Origin: a virus
Virus record (IMG/VR): IMGVR_UViG_3300021960_000307
Span: 1 to 32,301 of that record
Length of the DNA stretch: 32,301 bases
Strand: one strand, 5' to 3'
How positions within the stretch are numbered: position 1 is the stretch's first letter; each line of letters begins with the position of its first letter. Below are positions 1 to 8,815 of the stretch, piece after piece. Made by a program: the position numbers and the translations under genes. Under the pieces are notes generated by a model. It had not been told where the DNA came from and searched no databases. It saw only the letters and a program-made list of their open reading frames with translations.

Positions 1-119
1 TCTTCAATATCTGACATCATCATAGAGACTGTCCATACGATAGCTGCACCCTGAACAATTAGTCCAAAGATCAGTGTAATTGGTACAGACTTGTTTAAGT
101 GCCAGCTATCGTCAGACAT
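1..119 (-). CDS. Small membrane protein, 3'-truncated by window edge
   Basis: Reading leftward from an ATG at 119, 39 codons are open to the window edge, so the C-terminus is missing. The N-terminus is short and polar (MSDDSWHLNKS), followed by one hydrophobic segment at about residues 12-34 (VPITLIFGLIVQGAAIVWTV). This looks like a single-pass membrane protein. Its position directly after the fibre genes and at the end of the virion operon is where many phages keep holin- or spanin-like lysis genes, so a lysis role is possible but not shown. The stop of the preceding gene lies one base upstream of the ATG, so the two are probably co-translated. Confidence 0.6.
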   Translation of the reverse strand, partial: MSDDSWHLNKSVPITLIFGLIVQGAAIVWTVSMMMSDIE

Positions 120-120
120 T

Positions 121-444
121 TTAAGATTCCCCTCTTGCATCACACCAAGTATCTGCCATAGCTTCTACTTGAGTATTGTTTAGAGGATTATTATCTTCAT
201 CTGTAAAAAGATATTTTCCTTTACTAGGACCATATCTATTATGCATAGTCAGTAATTTAGTTTTTAATTCAGCACGAGTTAATGTTACTACTGTGTCTGG
301 AACATAATAATCACGGTTTGCTAAATCTGGACTGTAACCAACATAAGTATTATAGTCTCCGTCAAAAAAATATCCCCCATCTTCTATCCAAGACGGAGTG
401 CGTTTAAGATCCATTTCACGGACTAGCATATATTCAATAATCAT
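121..444 (-). CDS. Conserved-looking unknown phage protein, 107 aa
   Basis: I do not recognise this protein family with certainty. It is a soluble-looking 107-aa protein, rich in Asp, Tyr and Thr, with the recognisable segments DGGYFFDGDYNTYVGY and VVTLTRAELKTKLLTMHNRYGP. There is no signal peptide or membrane segment. The start ATG overlaps the upstream stop in an ATGA junction (442-444 against 441-443), indicating translational coupling in the tail-fibre end of the operon. It may be a fibre accessory or chaperone because of its place, but nothing in the sequence proves it. Confidence 0.6.
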   Translation of the reverse strand: MIIEYMLVREMDLKRTPSWIEDGGYFFDGDYNTYVGYSPDLANRDYYVPDTVVTLTRAELKTKLLTMHNRYGPSKGKYLFTDEDNNPLNNTQVEAMADTWCDARGES

Positions 445-1253
445 TTTTTATTCTCCAAACGTAACATGTATTCTGTGTTAGCAAAGTCAGCTTTACCAAA
501 TATACGTTCTGCTGTTACATCCACATTAACACAGTACTTATCTGCCATTTGATCTAAGAACTCTTCTAGATCATTAGAGTGAGGTATGTCTTGTTTTTGT
601 ATACGTTCAGCAGTATGCGTAACATAACCACTTACTTCTGTTAGACTTACTTGTGGATGTACACCGTATTGTTGTAAATATTCTATTGTAGCTGTCTGTG
701 CTCTACCACCATCAAGTAAGTTGCGATACATAAGCTCAAAACCACGACGAACATGATGACGTTTTTCTTCAGCTTCAAATGTTTCCTCATCCCACTCATC
801 AATGTTGTTTGTTTCTTTTATATTTTCATAGGCATCTATTAATGTTGCAATGTCTTTAAACGCACCATTAATTTTAGACTCTAGTCTTTCCAGATTAAAT
901 CTTTTTTGTCTTAACTCTGCTTGTGCAACCATATCAATGTCACCCTCAAGCTGATCTATTTCTTTTAAACATTTAGCATGGCTTACTTGGGCCTCTGCTA
1001 GTGCAGACTTACGTTTGTCAATCTCTGCAGTAACTTGACGTAGCATACGCATAGGAGACTGACCGTTTAACATAGTTAAAGTCATAAGAGATATTGTATG
1101 TTGACTGTTTTGCCTATCAAAGGCACGAGTCTTTTCGTCTATTTCTGGTAAGAACTGATTTACTTTTGCTACAGCAGCAGTATTTATTTTGTCTGCTGAT
1201 ACTGCTGGTAAACTAAATGTCCATTCTTCTGTGGTTGTTAATTCTTTTTTCAT
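441..1253 (-). CDS. Coiled-coil protein downstream of the tail fibres, 270 aa
   Basis: Start chosen at 1253 rather than 1286: the inner ATG (MKKELTTTEEWTF) has an AGGAAA SD about nine bases upstream and leaves a 13-base gap after the previous stop, whereas the longer start overlaps the upstream gene. The protein is charged and largely helical. Residues about 75-145 (LRQVTAEIDKRKSALAEAQ through LERLESKINGAF) have heptad-like spacing and probably form a coiled coil. No enzyme motif is visible. Its place after the fibre genes suggests a fibre-assembly or structural accessory role, which is inference only. It ends in an ATGA overlap with the next gene. Confidence 0.62.
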   Translation of the reverse strand: MKKELTTTEEWTFSLPAVSADKINTAAVAKVNQFLPEIDEKTRAFDRQNSQHTISLMTLTMLNGQSPMRMLRQVTAEIDKRKSALAEAQVSHAKCLKEIDQLEGDIDMVAQAELRQKRFNLERLESKINGAFKDIATLIDAYENIKETNNIDEWDEETFEAEEKRHHVRRGFELMYRNLLDGGRAQTATIEYLQQYGVHPQVSLTEVSGYVTHTAERIQKQDIPHSNDLEEFLDQMADKYCVNVDVTAERIFGKADFANTEYMLRLENKK

Positions 1254-1266
1254 TGTTAGTTTCCTA

Positions 1267-2235
1267 CTATGTTCCTGCTGCTCCACCTGCGGCTCTGTAA
1301 ACCCCCCGTGTTAAATCTCCAAAGTCGACAGCGTTACCAGAAGATGCAGCTATTGTTAAGTATTGAATTACATTTGAAGGACCACTTGCTGAAGCATCCC
1401 CACCTGCAACTATTCCTCTGCTTGCATCTCCTCCTCCTCCACCTAAAGCACCGTTATGAGTGTTCAGATCACCTATGTCAGTACCATTTCCATTAGTCGC
1501 AATAGTAATTCTTTCTATTCTAGATTCACTACCTTGATTTAGCCCTGCACAAAAAACACCATACGTTGTATCTGAAATATTACTAGTAGCGTCTGTAAAG
1601 TAGTAAGACAAAGCTCCATAGTCTGTAGCATTACCCGCTGTAGCAACAATAATTTTTTCTGTTCTGTATAGGTCATCGCCAGCTGCCGTATGAAAAACTC
1701 CTATTGTACCGTCACAAACACCACCACCACCGTCTGAATTATTTTGTGTTAAGTCACCAAAGTCTGTAGCATTACCTGTAGTAGATATAGTAATGTAGTC
1801 CATTATATTTGAGGAACCACTGGAAAAACCTCCAGCAAATACACCACGAGTTCCATTAGATAAAGAACTTATGTTCCTTCTAGCAACAGTCATGTTTCCA
1901 AAGTCAGCAGCATTACCAGTAGTACCTATTGTTATATAATCAATAACATCTTGATTACTTCCCGTGTAGCCTCCTCCAAAAACACCCCTACTTCCATTTG
2001 AAGTACCACCACCCAAATATCTACCGACAGTCAAATCACCGAAGTCTGTAGCATTACCAGTTGTTTGTATTGTTACATAGTCCATAACATTTACAGTACT
2101 TGCTCCACCTGCGTGTACATATCTAGCACCGTACCATTTAGGAGTATTATCTCCACCAACAGCTACACCATTAATAGTGATAGCTCCTGTTGAATTGCTA
2201 ATATCGTTAGTCTGATGATTGATGGTGAGAGACAT
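1267..2235 (-). CDS. Repeat-containing tail fibre / receptor-binding-like protein, 322 aa
   Basis: After a short N-terminal anchor (MSLTINHQTNDISNSTG), a form familiar from small fibre proteins of marine phages, the protein consists of about six degenerate repeats of 45-50 residues. Each repeat carries a version of DYITIxTTGNATDFGDLT followed by a Gly-rich GVFGGG/GVFAGG segment. The pattern recalls Kelch-like beta-propeller blades. Gly, Thr, Asn and Ser dominate and Cys is nearly absent, as expected for an extracellular adhesin. SD AAAAGGAAAAAC precedes the ATG. It sits downstream of the long fibre and a 101-aa gene, so it is likely a second host-recognition component. The fold assignment is inference. 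Confidence 0.65.
   Translation of the reverse strand: MSLTINHQTNDISNSTGAITINGVAVGGDNTPKWYGARYVHAGGASTVNVMDYVTIQTTGNATDFGDLTVGRYLGGGTSNGSRGVFGGGYTGSNQDVIDYITIGTTGNAADFGNMTVARRNISSLSNGTRGVFAGGFSSGSSNIMDYITISTTGNATDFGDLTQNNSDGGGGVCDGTIGVFHTAAGDDLYRTEKIIVATAGNATDYGALSYYFTDATSNISDTTYGVFCAGLNQGSESRIERITIATNGNGTDIGDLNTHNGALGGGGGDASRGIVAGGDASASGPSNVIQYLTIAASSGNAVDFGDLTRGVYRAAGGAAGT
1290..2100. repeat. Degenerate tandem coding repeats (about six units)
   Basis: Recurrent minus-strand units centred on codons for TGNATDFGDL appear about every 135-150 bases inside the 322-aa fibre gene. On the plus strand the core reads close to aaagtctgtagcattacc. The units are similar but not identical, consistent with an old propeller-type duplication able to recombine. 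Confidence 0.6.
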
Positions 2236-2253
2236 TAATGTTTTTCCTTTTAA

Positions 2254-2559
2254 TTATACTGCAGTAGAGCCATCCATGTCATCTTGGTCCATGACCCAAG
2301 CGTAACACTTGTCCATAAACGTAGAGCCAGATTTAGCTTCTACATCTGTTAGGTTTGCGGTGTAGCGTTTAAAGTCTACCTCACGAGTATCATCCGTGGG
2401 TGAGCTTGTAGCATATGCTGACAGGTCAATCATGACGCTGAACTTAGGATCAGTTCCACGCTGCCGTGACACAGCCGCTGTCACGATTCGGTAGTATGCG
2501 TTGTTAAATGCAATGCCGTATTGAGAGGCACCTTCTGCGATATTATGTTGAATAGCCAT
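2254..2559 (-). CDS. Small unknown protein between two fibre genes, 101 aa
   Basis: The start is supported by a strong AAAAGGAGATACCAA leader directly before the ATG. The 101-aa protein begins MAIQHNIAEGASQYGIAFNNAYYRIVTAAVSRQ and ends in an acidic stretch (MDQDDMDGSTAV). It has no membrane segment and no catalytic motif that I recognise. The long fibre lies directly upstream and the repeat fibre directly downstream, so it may be a fibre tip, connector or chaperone. The beta-rich alternating pattern in its first half would suit a virion part, but this is inference. Confidence 0.62.
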   Translation of the reverse strand: MAIQHNIAEGASQYGIAFNNAYYRIVTAAVSRQRGTDPKFSVMIDLSAYATSSPTDDTREVDFKRYTANLTDVEAKSGSTFMDKCYAWVMDQDDMDGSTAV

Positions 2560-2573
2560 TTGGTATCTCCTTT

Positions 2574-5500
2574 TTAAGCGTAAGTTACTTCAGTGGTTCT
2601 AATATTAGCCACCCATCTAATGCTATGGCTCGCTTCACCAGTGCAGGTGATAGCCAATGCGTTGTTAGTATTATCGGCTGAGAGAGCCATGCCCCAGCTT
2701 GATAAGTTCTGGATTACTGTAGTTGCACTGTTGGCGAGTGTGGTTGTACCACCGTCATTTACCAGCAAGCCTTCAATCTTCCATGAGGCATATGCTTGTG
2801 CGCCGTTTTGCATTGCAGTGATTGTTCCGTCGAATGTGATGCAGGTGTCGCTGGCAGCTACGATTTGGTTAGTTGCTGCTGCGGTGTTGTTGTTTGTAGT
2901 AAGCACTGTGGCGGTTACATCGGTGGTGTCTGCACGAAGGATAAACTGCCCACCTTGACTGTCACCATTAGCTGAAAACTTATCATTTGAAAAAGCAATC
3001 TTGCCGATGGTTGTGCCTGTGGTTGAAGATGCACCAATGGACACACTGTCAGTCGCAGTAGCATAAGCTCCACCTAGTGCAACAGAGCCATTCCCACTAG
3101 CAGTTGCTTTTTCCGCATAAGTGCTGGAAGCGCCAGCCGCAAACGCATTATTTCCTGATGCCGTTGCCTGATACCCAAGAGCTACACTGTAGCTTCCAGC
3201 GGATAAGCAATTATACCCCATAGCTACGGCGTAACTGGACGTAGACCTAACCGTTCTACCTAAAGCAATAGCATCGGCGGCAGTGGCCTGTGAACTTTCA
3301 CCGATAGCAACAGAGTCCGCACCTGTTGCCTTTGCCAAATTCCCAATAGCCACAGAGTTAGCACCAGTAGCACCGTATGTTGAGGTGTTGTTGGCTATAG
3401 CCGCTGCGAAACTATGACTTCCAGCCGCCCGAGAAGTTCCCAATGCCACAGCATGTGTGGCGCTATTGCCGCCATGAACTCTTGCGTTTGCACCAATTGC
3501 AGAACCGTAATCCATTTGTTCGACATAGGCATTTTCACCTAACGAAAGACCTCGATTACTGTCGCTATCGACATAAGCACTAGAACCCAAAGCTACTGAT
3601 TGATTCGCTTTTGCTCTTGATTGATAACCTATGCTTATAGAGTATGCACCGCTTGCACCATAAGTAGTTGAATCATTAGCAATACCTGCTGCAAAACTAT
3701 ATTCCCCTGCAGCACGACTTTCTGCAAACGCAGTAGCAAAATTTGCTGTGGCTGTTGCTTTATACCCTAATGCAATTGATTTACTGCCACTAGCAACAGC
3801 GCTGTCGCCCAAAGCTATAGCATTTGCACCAGTAGCACTTGGTTGTGCGGCAGGAGAGCTTTCATTAGCAGCATAAAGATCTGCACCACCCCCAGCATCT
3901 GCAAACGTAACAGCACCAGAGCCGTTTGTAGTAAGCACCTGATTAGCACTTCCGTCGGATGTTGGTAGGGTGTAAGCACTAGAGATTTTAACTTGGTTAG
4001 TAGTGCCACCTAAAACGATTTCATTTGCCGTAGTTGTTTGAGCTTGATAACCAATCGCAACAGAAGAAGTACCAGCAGCTTTTGCTTGATACCCCATAGC
4101 AATACTATTTGTACCCTGTGCTCCATAATTAGAGCTAGAAGTCATATTACCAACTGCAAAACTATCTTGACCAGAAGCATACGCCTTTGTAAAAGCAACA
4201 GACCTAGTACCTTCTGAACGTGCGCCATTTCCTATCGCAACACTAGTAGAACCAGTAGCACCATTAGCACTATTACCACCGATACCTATAGCAACAGCGT
4301 CACTTGCAGTCGCTCTTGAAGAGCCTATAGCTACAGAGCTACTTCCTGTGGCTTGAGCGTTATTGCCTAGTGCAACAGAAAAGCCACCTGTTGCATCTGT
4401 TGCTGCTCCAAAGGCCATATCTTTAGTTCCTGACGCTACAGCAGCATGTCCAACAGCTACAGCATTAGCACCACTTGCTACAGGGTCAGTGGCGCTTGAA
4501 GGATTAGCAGCATAAAGATCAGCACCAGATGCCATGTCTGAAAAGCTCAACACCCCAGAGCCATTTGTTGTAAGTACTTGCCCGTTAGAACCGTCAGCAA
4601 TTGCAGCAGCAGGAGCAGCAGTAAATACAGCTACATTACCTGTAGCATTAGGGAATGTAATAGTGTGATCTGCAGTTGGGTTTGTAAAGGCTACAGTAGT
4701 TTCGTTACCGTCTGCACCAGAACCTTCTACAGTAAACCCTGAATCATTAAGGTGCATACCAGTTACTACTGGACTTGTTAGAGTTTTATTAGTGAGTGTT
4801 TTAGTTGTACCTGAGAAGTATGTATCAAGTAAGTCTACATCACGATAACCTATTTCGTTACCATTGTCAAATACTAATAAGGCATCATTACTAGCTATTG
4901 CAGTACTTGTGTCTACACTTACAGCAGAAAAGTCAGCTACTGTGTTTAGCTCTGCACCTGTAGCAGTAAGACCTGTTACGTTGTTAGATGTACCAGCTAC
5001 AGTATCTACATAGGCTTTTACCGACTGTTGTGTTGGAATAAGTGTAGCACTGTTAGATGACATGTTATCTTCATCTACAAAACCTGTTGCAGTAATTGAA
5101 CCATCAGCTAATGAGCCAAAGTTAATTGTGCCTGTGGTAGTAATAGCACTTGATCCAACATCAATGGCACCAAAGCCACTTGTAATGCTACCACTGTTAA
5201 GAGCACCTACTGTTGTCACATTACTTAGAGTATCTAAAGATGTCTCCATGTATGTTTCAAAGTCAGTCAGTGCTACCTGTTTCATGGTGCCAGCATCATT
5301 AACTACAACTCTGTCTGCATCTGCAAGAGTAGTAGATGTAGCTGACGTATCGCCATCCATAATGTTTAGTTCAGTAGCGGTAGTATTTACACCCGTAAGG
5401 TCTGTAGGAGCAATAGTAATATTAGCCGTACCGTCAAAAGATTGACCAGCAATTGTACGTGCGGTTGCTAGGGCCGTAGCTGTATCAGCATTACCTGTAA

Positions 5501-7025
5501 CAGCACCTGTGACATTACCTTCAATATTGGCTACAAGTGTGCCTGTAGTAATTGTAAGATCACCTGTAGATGCACCCGTAAATGTACCAGTACCTACAGT
5601 AAACTTATCTGCACTTTCGTCAAAGCCAATGAAAGCATTAGAATCACTGCCACGTTCAATAACAATACCAGCATCACCTGAAGCAGAACCTGAACGTCCA
5701 TTACCTAACTCAATAAGCTGATCGTCTACAGTCATGTTGCTAGAGTTAATTGTAGTTGTAGTACCGTTTACAGTTAAGTCACCACCGACAATAGCATTGC
5801 CTGTAGTAGTTACTTGAGCAAACTGTACGTTATCACCTGTAGCTAAACTCTGATCTGTGTCGGATAGATCTGTAGCGGCAATAGTAATATTAGCAGAGCC
5901 ATTGAAAGAGTTACCTGCAATGGTTCTTGCTGTCTCTAGTACAGTTGCACTAGCCGCATTACCTGACGTATCTTGATTACCTGCAGTGTTTACACCTGCA
6001 AGATTAATATTGGATGTGCCATTAAAGCTAACTCCACCAATAGTACGAGCAGTTTCTAAGGCTGTAGCCGTAGCAGCATTACCTGAAGTGTCTTGATTAC
6101 CTGAAGCATTTACACCGGGAAGATTGATGTTAGCTGTACCGTTGAAGGATACACCACCTATAGTTCTTGCTGTTTCTAGTGCAGTAGCGGTGTCTGCATT
6201 GCCTGTAACATCACCTGTTACTGGACCTACAAGAGATGTACCAGTAATTGTTGTACCTGTAATAGCAGCAGCAGAACTAGCACCAATAATAGTGCCATCA
6301 ATATTACCACCATTAATATCTACCGTAGTAAGTGTAGATGTACCTGAAGCATTTAAAGAAGTAAATGTACCAGCAGCAGCACTAGCCCCACCAATAACAG
6401 CACCATCAACTGTACCACCATTAATGTCTGCAGTATCCGCTACGAGAGCATCAATGTTAGCTGTACCGTCAATGTACAAGTTACGCCACTCAGAGCCTAC
6501 AGCACCTAAGTCATACGTGTCATCAGCAGAAGGTAGTAGTGGAGAAGCAACGTCAGCAGTAATAGTAACAGTGTCACTAGCAGCATTACCCAGAGTAGCA
6601 TTACCGTTTACTGTAAAATTACCTGTAACAACAGCATTAGCATCTACTTGCAGTGCATCTACTGTAGCTGTACCATCAATAAATAAATCTTTAAACTGTA
6701 AACTAGATGTACCAAGGTCAATGTCGTTGTTAGTAACAGGAACAACTGCACCATCTTGAATACGTATTTGCTCTACAGCAGCACTAGATACCTCTACGAA
6801 TACACCAACACGATTGTTTGATGTGTCAATAACTACTTTGTTTAAAGCATCTGAGTCTGCAATCAGTGGTACATATGCACCCTCTGCTGCAGTACCATCA
6901 TGCTTGTGTCCTGTGCTTGCGTTAAATGCATCTCGTAATGCATTATACTCTACGTTCAGCGGGTTAGCACGAACAACAGCCGTTGCAATAATATCTGCTG
7001 AAGATTGTCTTGTATATCCTGCCAC
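2574..7025 (-). CDS. Long tail fibre with YadA-like head repeats, 1483 aa
   Basis: The N-terminus contains the FNASTGHKHDGTAAEGA segment that I associate with marine phage fibre anchors. Residues about 265-560 hold repeats of the type LETARTIGGVSFNGTANINL, seen in phage tail-fibre repeat regions. From about residue 830 to 1345 the protein is a long series of 14-residue-like units of the form SVAIGxxAxAxG. These are the left-handed roll motifs of trimeric YadA/Hia autotransporter heads. They form two blocks, each introduced by LTTNGSG...GADLYAAN. The C-terminal 120 residues are a separate, non-repetitive domain (TTDVTATVLTTNNNTAAATNQ onward), plausible as a tip or trimerisation domain. Likely trimeric and receptor-binding. 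Very low Cys and aromatic content fits an extended fibre. Confidence 0.85.
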   Translation of the reverse strand: MAGYTRQSSADIIATAVVRANPLNVEYNALRDAFNASTGHKHDGTAAEGAYVPLIADSDALNKVVIDTSNNRVGVFVEVSSAAVEQIRIQDGAVVPVTNNDIDLGTSSLQFKDLFIDGTATVDALQVDANAVVTGNFTVNGNATLGNAASDTVTITADVASPLLPSADDTYDLGAVGSEWRNLYIDGTANIDALVADTADINGGTVDGAVIGGASAAAGTFTSLNASGTSTLTTVDINGGNIDGTIIGASSAAAITGTTITGTSLVGPVTGDVTGNADTATALETARTIGGVSFNGTANINLPGVNASGNQDTSGNAATATALETARTIGGVSFNGTSNINLAGVNTAGNQDTSGNAASATVLETARTIAGNSFNGSANITIAATDLSDTDQSLATGDNVQFAQVTTTGNAIVGGDLTVNGTTTTINSSNMTVDDQLIELGNGRSGSASGDAGIVIERGSDSNAFIGFDESADKFTVGTGTFTGASTGDLTITTGTLVANIEGNVTGAVTGNADTATALATARTIAGQSFDGTANITIAPTDLTGVNTTATELNIMDGDTSATSTTLADADRVVVNDAGTMKQVALTDFETYMETSLDTLSNVTTVGALNSGSITSGFGAIDVGSSAITTTGTINFGSLADGSITATGFVDEDNMSSNSATLIPTQQSVKAYVDTVAGTSNNVTGLTATGAELNTVADFSAVSVDTSTAIASNDALLVFDNGNEIGYRDVDLLDTYFSGTTKTLTNKTLTSPVVTGMHLNDSGFTVEGSGADGNETTVAFTNPTADHTITFPNATGNVAVFTAAPAAAIADGSNGQVLTTNGSGVLSFSDMASGADLYAANPSSATDPVASGANAVAVGHAAVASGTKDMAFGAATDATGGFSVALGNNAQATGSSSVAIGSSRATASDAVAIGIGGNSANGATGSTSVAIGNGARSEGTRSVAFTKAYASGQDSFAVGNMTSSSNYGAQGTNSIAMGYQAKAAGTSSVAIGYQAQTTTANEIVLGGTTNQVKISSAYTLPTSDGSANQVLTTNGSGAVTFADAGGGADLYAANESSPAAQPSATGANAIALGDSAVASGSKSIALGYKATATANFATAFAESRAAGEYSFAAGIANDSTTYGASGAYSISIGYQSRAKANQSVALGSSAYVDSDSNRGLSLGENAYVEQMDYGSAIGANARVHGGNSATHAVALGTSRAAGSHSFAAAIANNTSTYGATGANSVAIGNLAKATGADSVAIGESSQATAADAIALGRTVRSTSSYAVAMGYNCLSAGSYSVALGYQATASGNNAFAAGASSTYAEKATASGNGSVALGGAYATATDSVSIGASSTTGTTIGKIAFSNDKFSANGDSQGGQFILRADTTDVTATVLTTNNNTAAATNQIVAASDTCITFDGTITAMQNGAQAYASWKIEGLLVNDGGTTTLANSATTVIQNLSSWGMALSADNTNNALAITCTGEASHSIRWVANIRTTEVTYA
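2990..4520. repeat. YadA-like head repeat-coding region (two blocks)
   Basis: Minus-strand coding repeats for SVAIGxxAxA units. On the plus strand gctatagcaac/ccaatagcaac-type 11-mers recur at about 42-base intervals. Two larger blocks each begin at a GADLYAAN motif (near 4510 and 3880), pointing to a block duplication within the fibre gene. Confidence 0.65.
5400..6230. repeat. Tail-fibre repeats coding for ARTIGGVSFNGT units
   Basis: Four copies of a unit coding for ALETARTI(G/A)G.SFNGT.NI lie near 5400-5490, 5880-5990, 6000-6110 and 6120-6215. The middle two carry the extra GVNASGNQDTSGNAA extension. DNA similarity between copies is high enough to permit slippage or unequal recombination that would change fibre length. 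Confidence 0.6.
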
Positions 7026-7028
7026 TTT

Positions 7029-8813
7029 TTATCTCCTATCCCCTGCACCATACAATATAGAAACAGCCTGTATGGTATGGCTGGGGTTTGTACCGTTAGT
7101 AACGTATGCTACTGATATAGAATCGCCTGACCCACTTATGTTAGTAGTTCTAATTGGTGTAGGGTTTCCGTCATAAACATCTGTTTCATCGTAAAGAGTT
7201 GAACTTGCGTCAAATAAAGATGCTGCACCTGCTGTACTTAAATCAAAGTTTGCTGGTGTGGCAATCTCTGAGTCTCCAAAGTTATACTCTATGCCTACAG
7301 ATATTGAAGTTGCACCCTCTGATTTAAGAAACGTTTTAACTCTGTAAAATATCTTACGTAACTCTGGATCACCCATAAAATAAAATGGAGTTTGATAAAC
7401 ACTTAGTATGTCAGACCCACCAAAAGAGTTACCTTCTTCTTGTTTAAATACTTTACCTGTAGTATCTCCATGCAGTACAAACTCAAACTGCCCTACATAC
7501 CCACTAGCTACTGCTGTTGCTTCAATACCCACAAGCTGACTATATTCAAATGTAGACTGTGCTGAAGAACTTTTACGAATAGCAGCCAGTAACGACAAAG
7601 AAGTATTAGCTTCAAAGAATAATCTAAACTGTGACTTCCTACGAATAACTAGGGCTTTTAGTTTTGTAACATCTTCGTTAGCTGTGTAGTTCTCAAAGGT
7701 CTTTTGTATTTCACGAGATACTGTTTCAAGCTCAACGTCACCAATGCGAGAAGTTCCAGAAATAGGTCTAACACCATCGGGTCCAAGAAAGATAATGTCA
7801 CCACCAAATTCTACTACAGTATCAGGAGCAACACAACCCAAGTCATTAGTAACATTTTCTACACTAAAGTTAGAGTAGTTGTCTCCAACAATACGTTTAA
7901 TCTGATTCTGACCAAATACATAAAGCTGATTACGAAAGGCTTTTAGCTGAGTTACAGTAAAGCCTATGTTGATAACACCAGCCCCGTTTGCTGGATCAAA
8001 GTCTGTATCAGCATTAGGAGATGAAAAGTAAATATTAAATGGTTCGTCAGGATCTCCAGCTAACCAAAGATGATTTGCAAAGGCACTAGCAAACTGTGGA
8101 TTGTTTGGAGCATTAGTATGTGTAATCTGTGTGTAAGTAGTACCGTTATATTTAGCAGCAGGGTTAATACCGTCTGTTAGTAACAGGACTTCTTCAGTCC
8201 AATTATAACGCTCAAACCTTACAACGTCAACCCCTGTCATAGTAGGACTACCTGCGGATGATACTGCTTGCCAACCCTTGACTGTAGGTGTACTTGCTAC
8301 TGTACCTGTTGCAGTAGATGTACCACCTGTAAGTACATTACCTGTAGCAAAAATATTACTAGGCAATTTACCAAAGTTTATTACAAGGGCATTAGAAGTT
8401 CTAGATATTACAGTACCTGTTGCTGCTACTGCAGTGGCATCACCTGAACTAACTACACCTGTTACTGTTTCACCTACAGAAAAACCAGAGCCTTGCCCTG
8501 ATCCTAGTGCTACATCGTAGTAGTGGTTATACCAATGTAAGTAGTTATTTCCAGAGGACGGTTTTCTACAACCAAGTATTCCTTGATTTATTTCACCGTT
8601 TACATTAAGACCTAAAACTTTACCAGTACCGGGAAGTGTACCATAAGAGTTTGCGTAACCGCTTATGCGTCTGTAACCACCTTCTAGAGATGGCTCCATG
8701 TTAATTAGACGTACTGCGCTGCCTGACAAAGAATTACTTTGAGTAAGTGGGTCAACGTTAGTAACAAGACCCCCTGCACAAACAGAGACATATGTTTGTA
8801 AAGCGTCAGCCAT
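7029..8813 (-). CDS. Tail nozzle / tail-tube-closing-like protein, 594 aa
   Basis: A 594-aa virion protein with multiple beta-propeller-like stretches: LRSRYNWTEEVLLLTDG-type blades such as VVRFERYNWTEEVLLLTDGI, FASAFANHLWLAG and LKAFRNQLYVFGQNQIKRI. The motif VFGQNQIKRIVGDN and the later FLGPDGVRPISG resemble the nozzle/stabilisation proteins (P22 gp10-like or T7 tail tubular protein B-like) of short-tailed phages. A Ser/Thr/Gly-rich insertion (about residues 95-175) interrupts the first half. It lies between the 238-aa adaptor-like gene and the long fibre, the usual order for nozzle proteins. Family membership is by pattern only. Confidence 0.7.
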   Translation of the reverse strand: MADALQTYVSVCAGGLVTNVDPLTQSNSLSGSAVRLINMEPSLEGGYRRISGYANSYGTLPGTGKVLGLNVNGEINQGILGCRKPSSGNNYLHWYNHYYDVALGSGQGSGFSVGETVTGVVSSGDATAVAATGTVISRTSNALVINFGKLPSNIFATGNVLTGGTSTATGTVASTPTVKGWQAVSSAGSPTMTGVDVVRFERYNWTEEVLLLTDGINPAAKYNGTTYTQITHTNAPNNPQFASAFANHLWLAGDPDEPFNIYFSSPNADTDFDPANGAGVINIGFTVTQLKAFRNQLYVFGQNQIKRIVGDNYSNFSVENVTNDLGCVAPDTVVEFGGDIIFLGPDGVRPISGTSRIGDVELETVSREIQKTFENYTANEDVTKLKALVIRRKSQFRLFFEANTSLSLLAAIRKSSSAQSTFEYSQLVGIEATAVASGYVGQFEFVLHGDTTGKVFKQEEGNSFGGSDILSVYQTPFYFMGDPELRKIFYRVKTFLKSEGATSISVGIEYNFGDSEIATPANFDLSTAGAASLFDASSTLYDETDVYDGNPTPIRTTNISGSGDSISVAYVTNGTNPSHTIQAVSILYGAGDRR

Positions 8814-8815
8814 AC

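Noticed and set aside
1269-1496. 75-aa plus-strand frame opposite the 322-aa fibre
   Set aside because: Leu/His/Cys-biased antisense translation of Gly-rich repeats; no start signal.
2990-6230. Regular repeats that look array-like (CRISPR)
   Set aside because: The repeats are in frame, protein-coding, degenerate and without unique spacers of constant length; they are fibre repeats.
5062-6759. Long plus-strand open frames opposite the fibre gene
   Set aside because: They are antisense shadows of the Ala/Thr/Val-rich fibre codons, without SD sites or protein-like composition.
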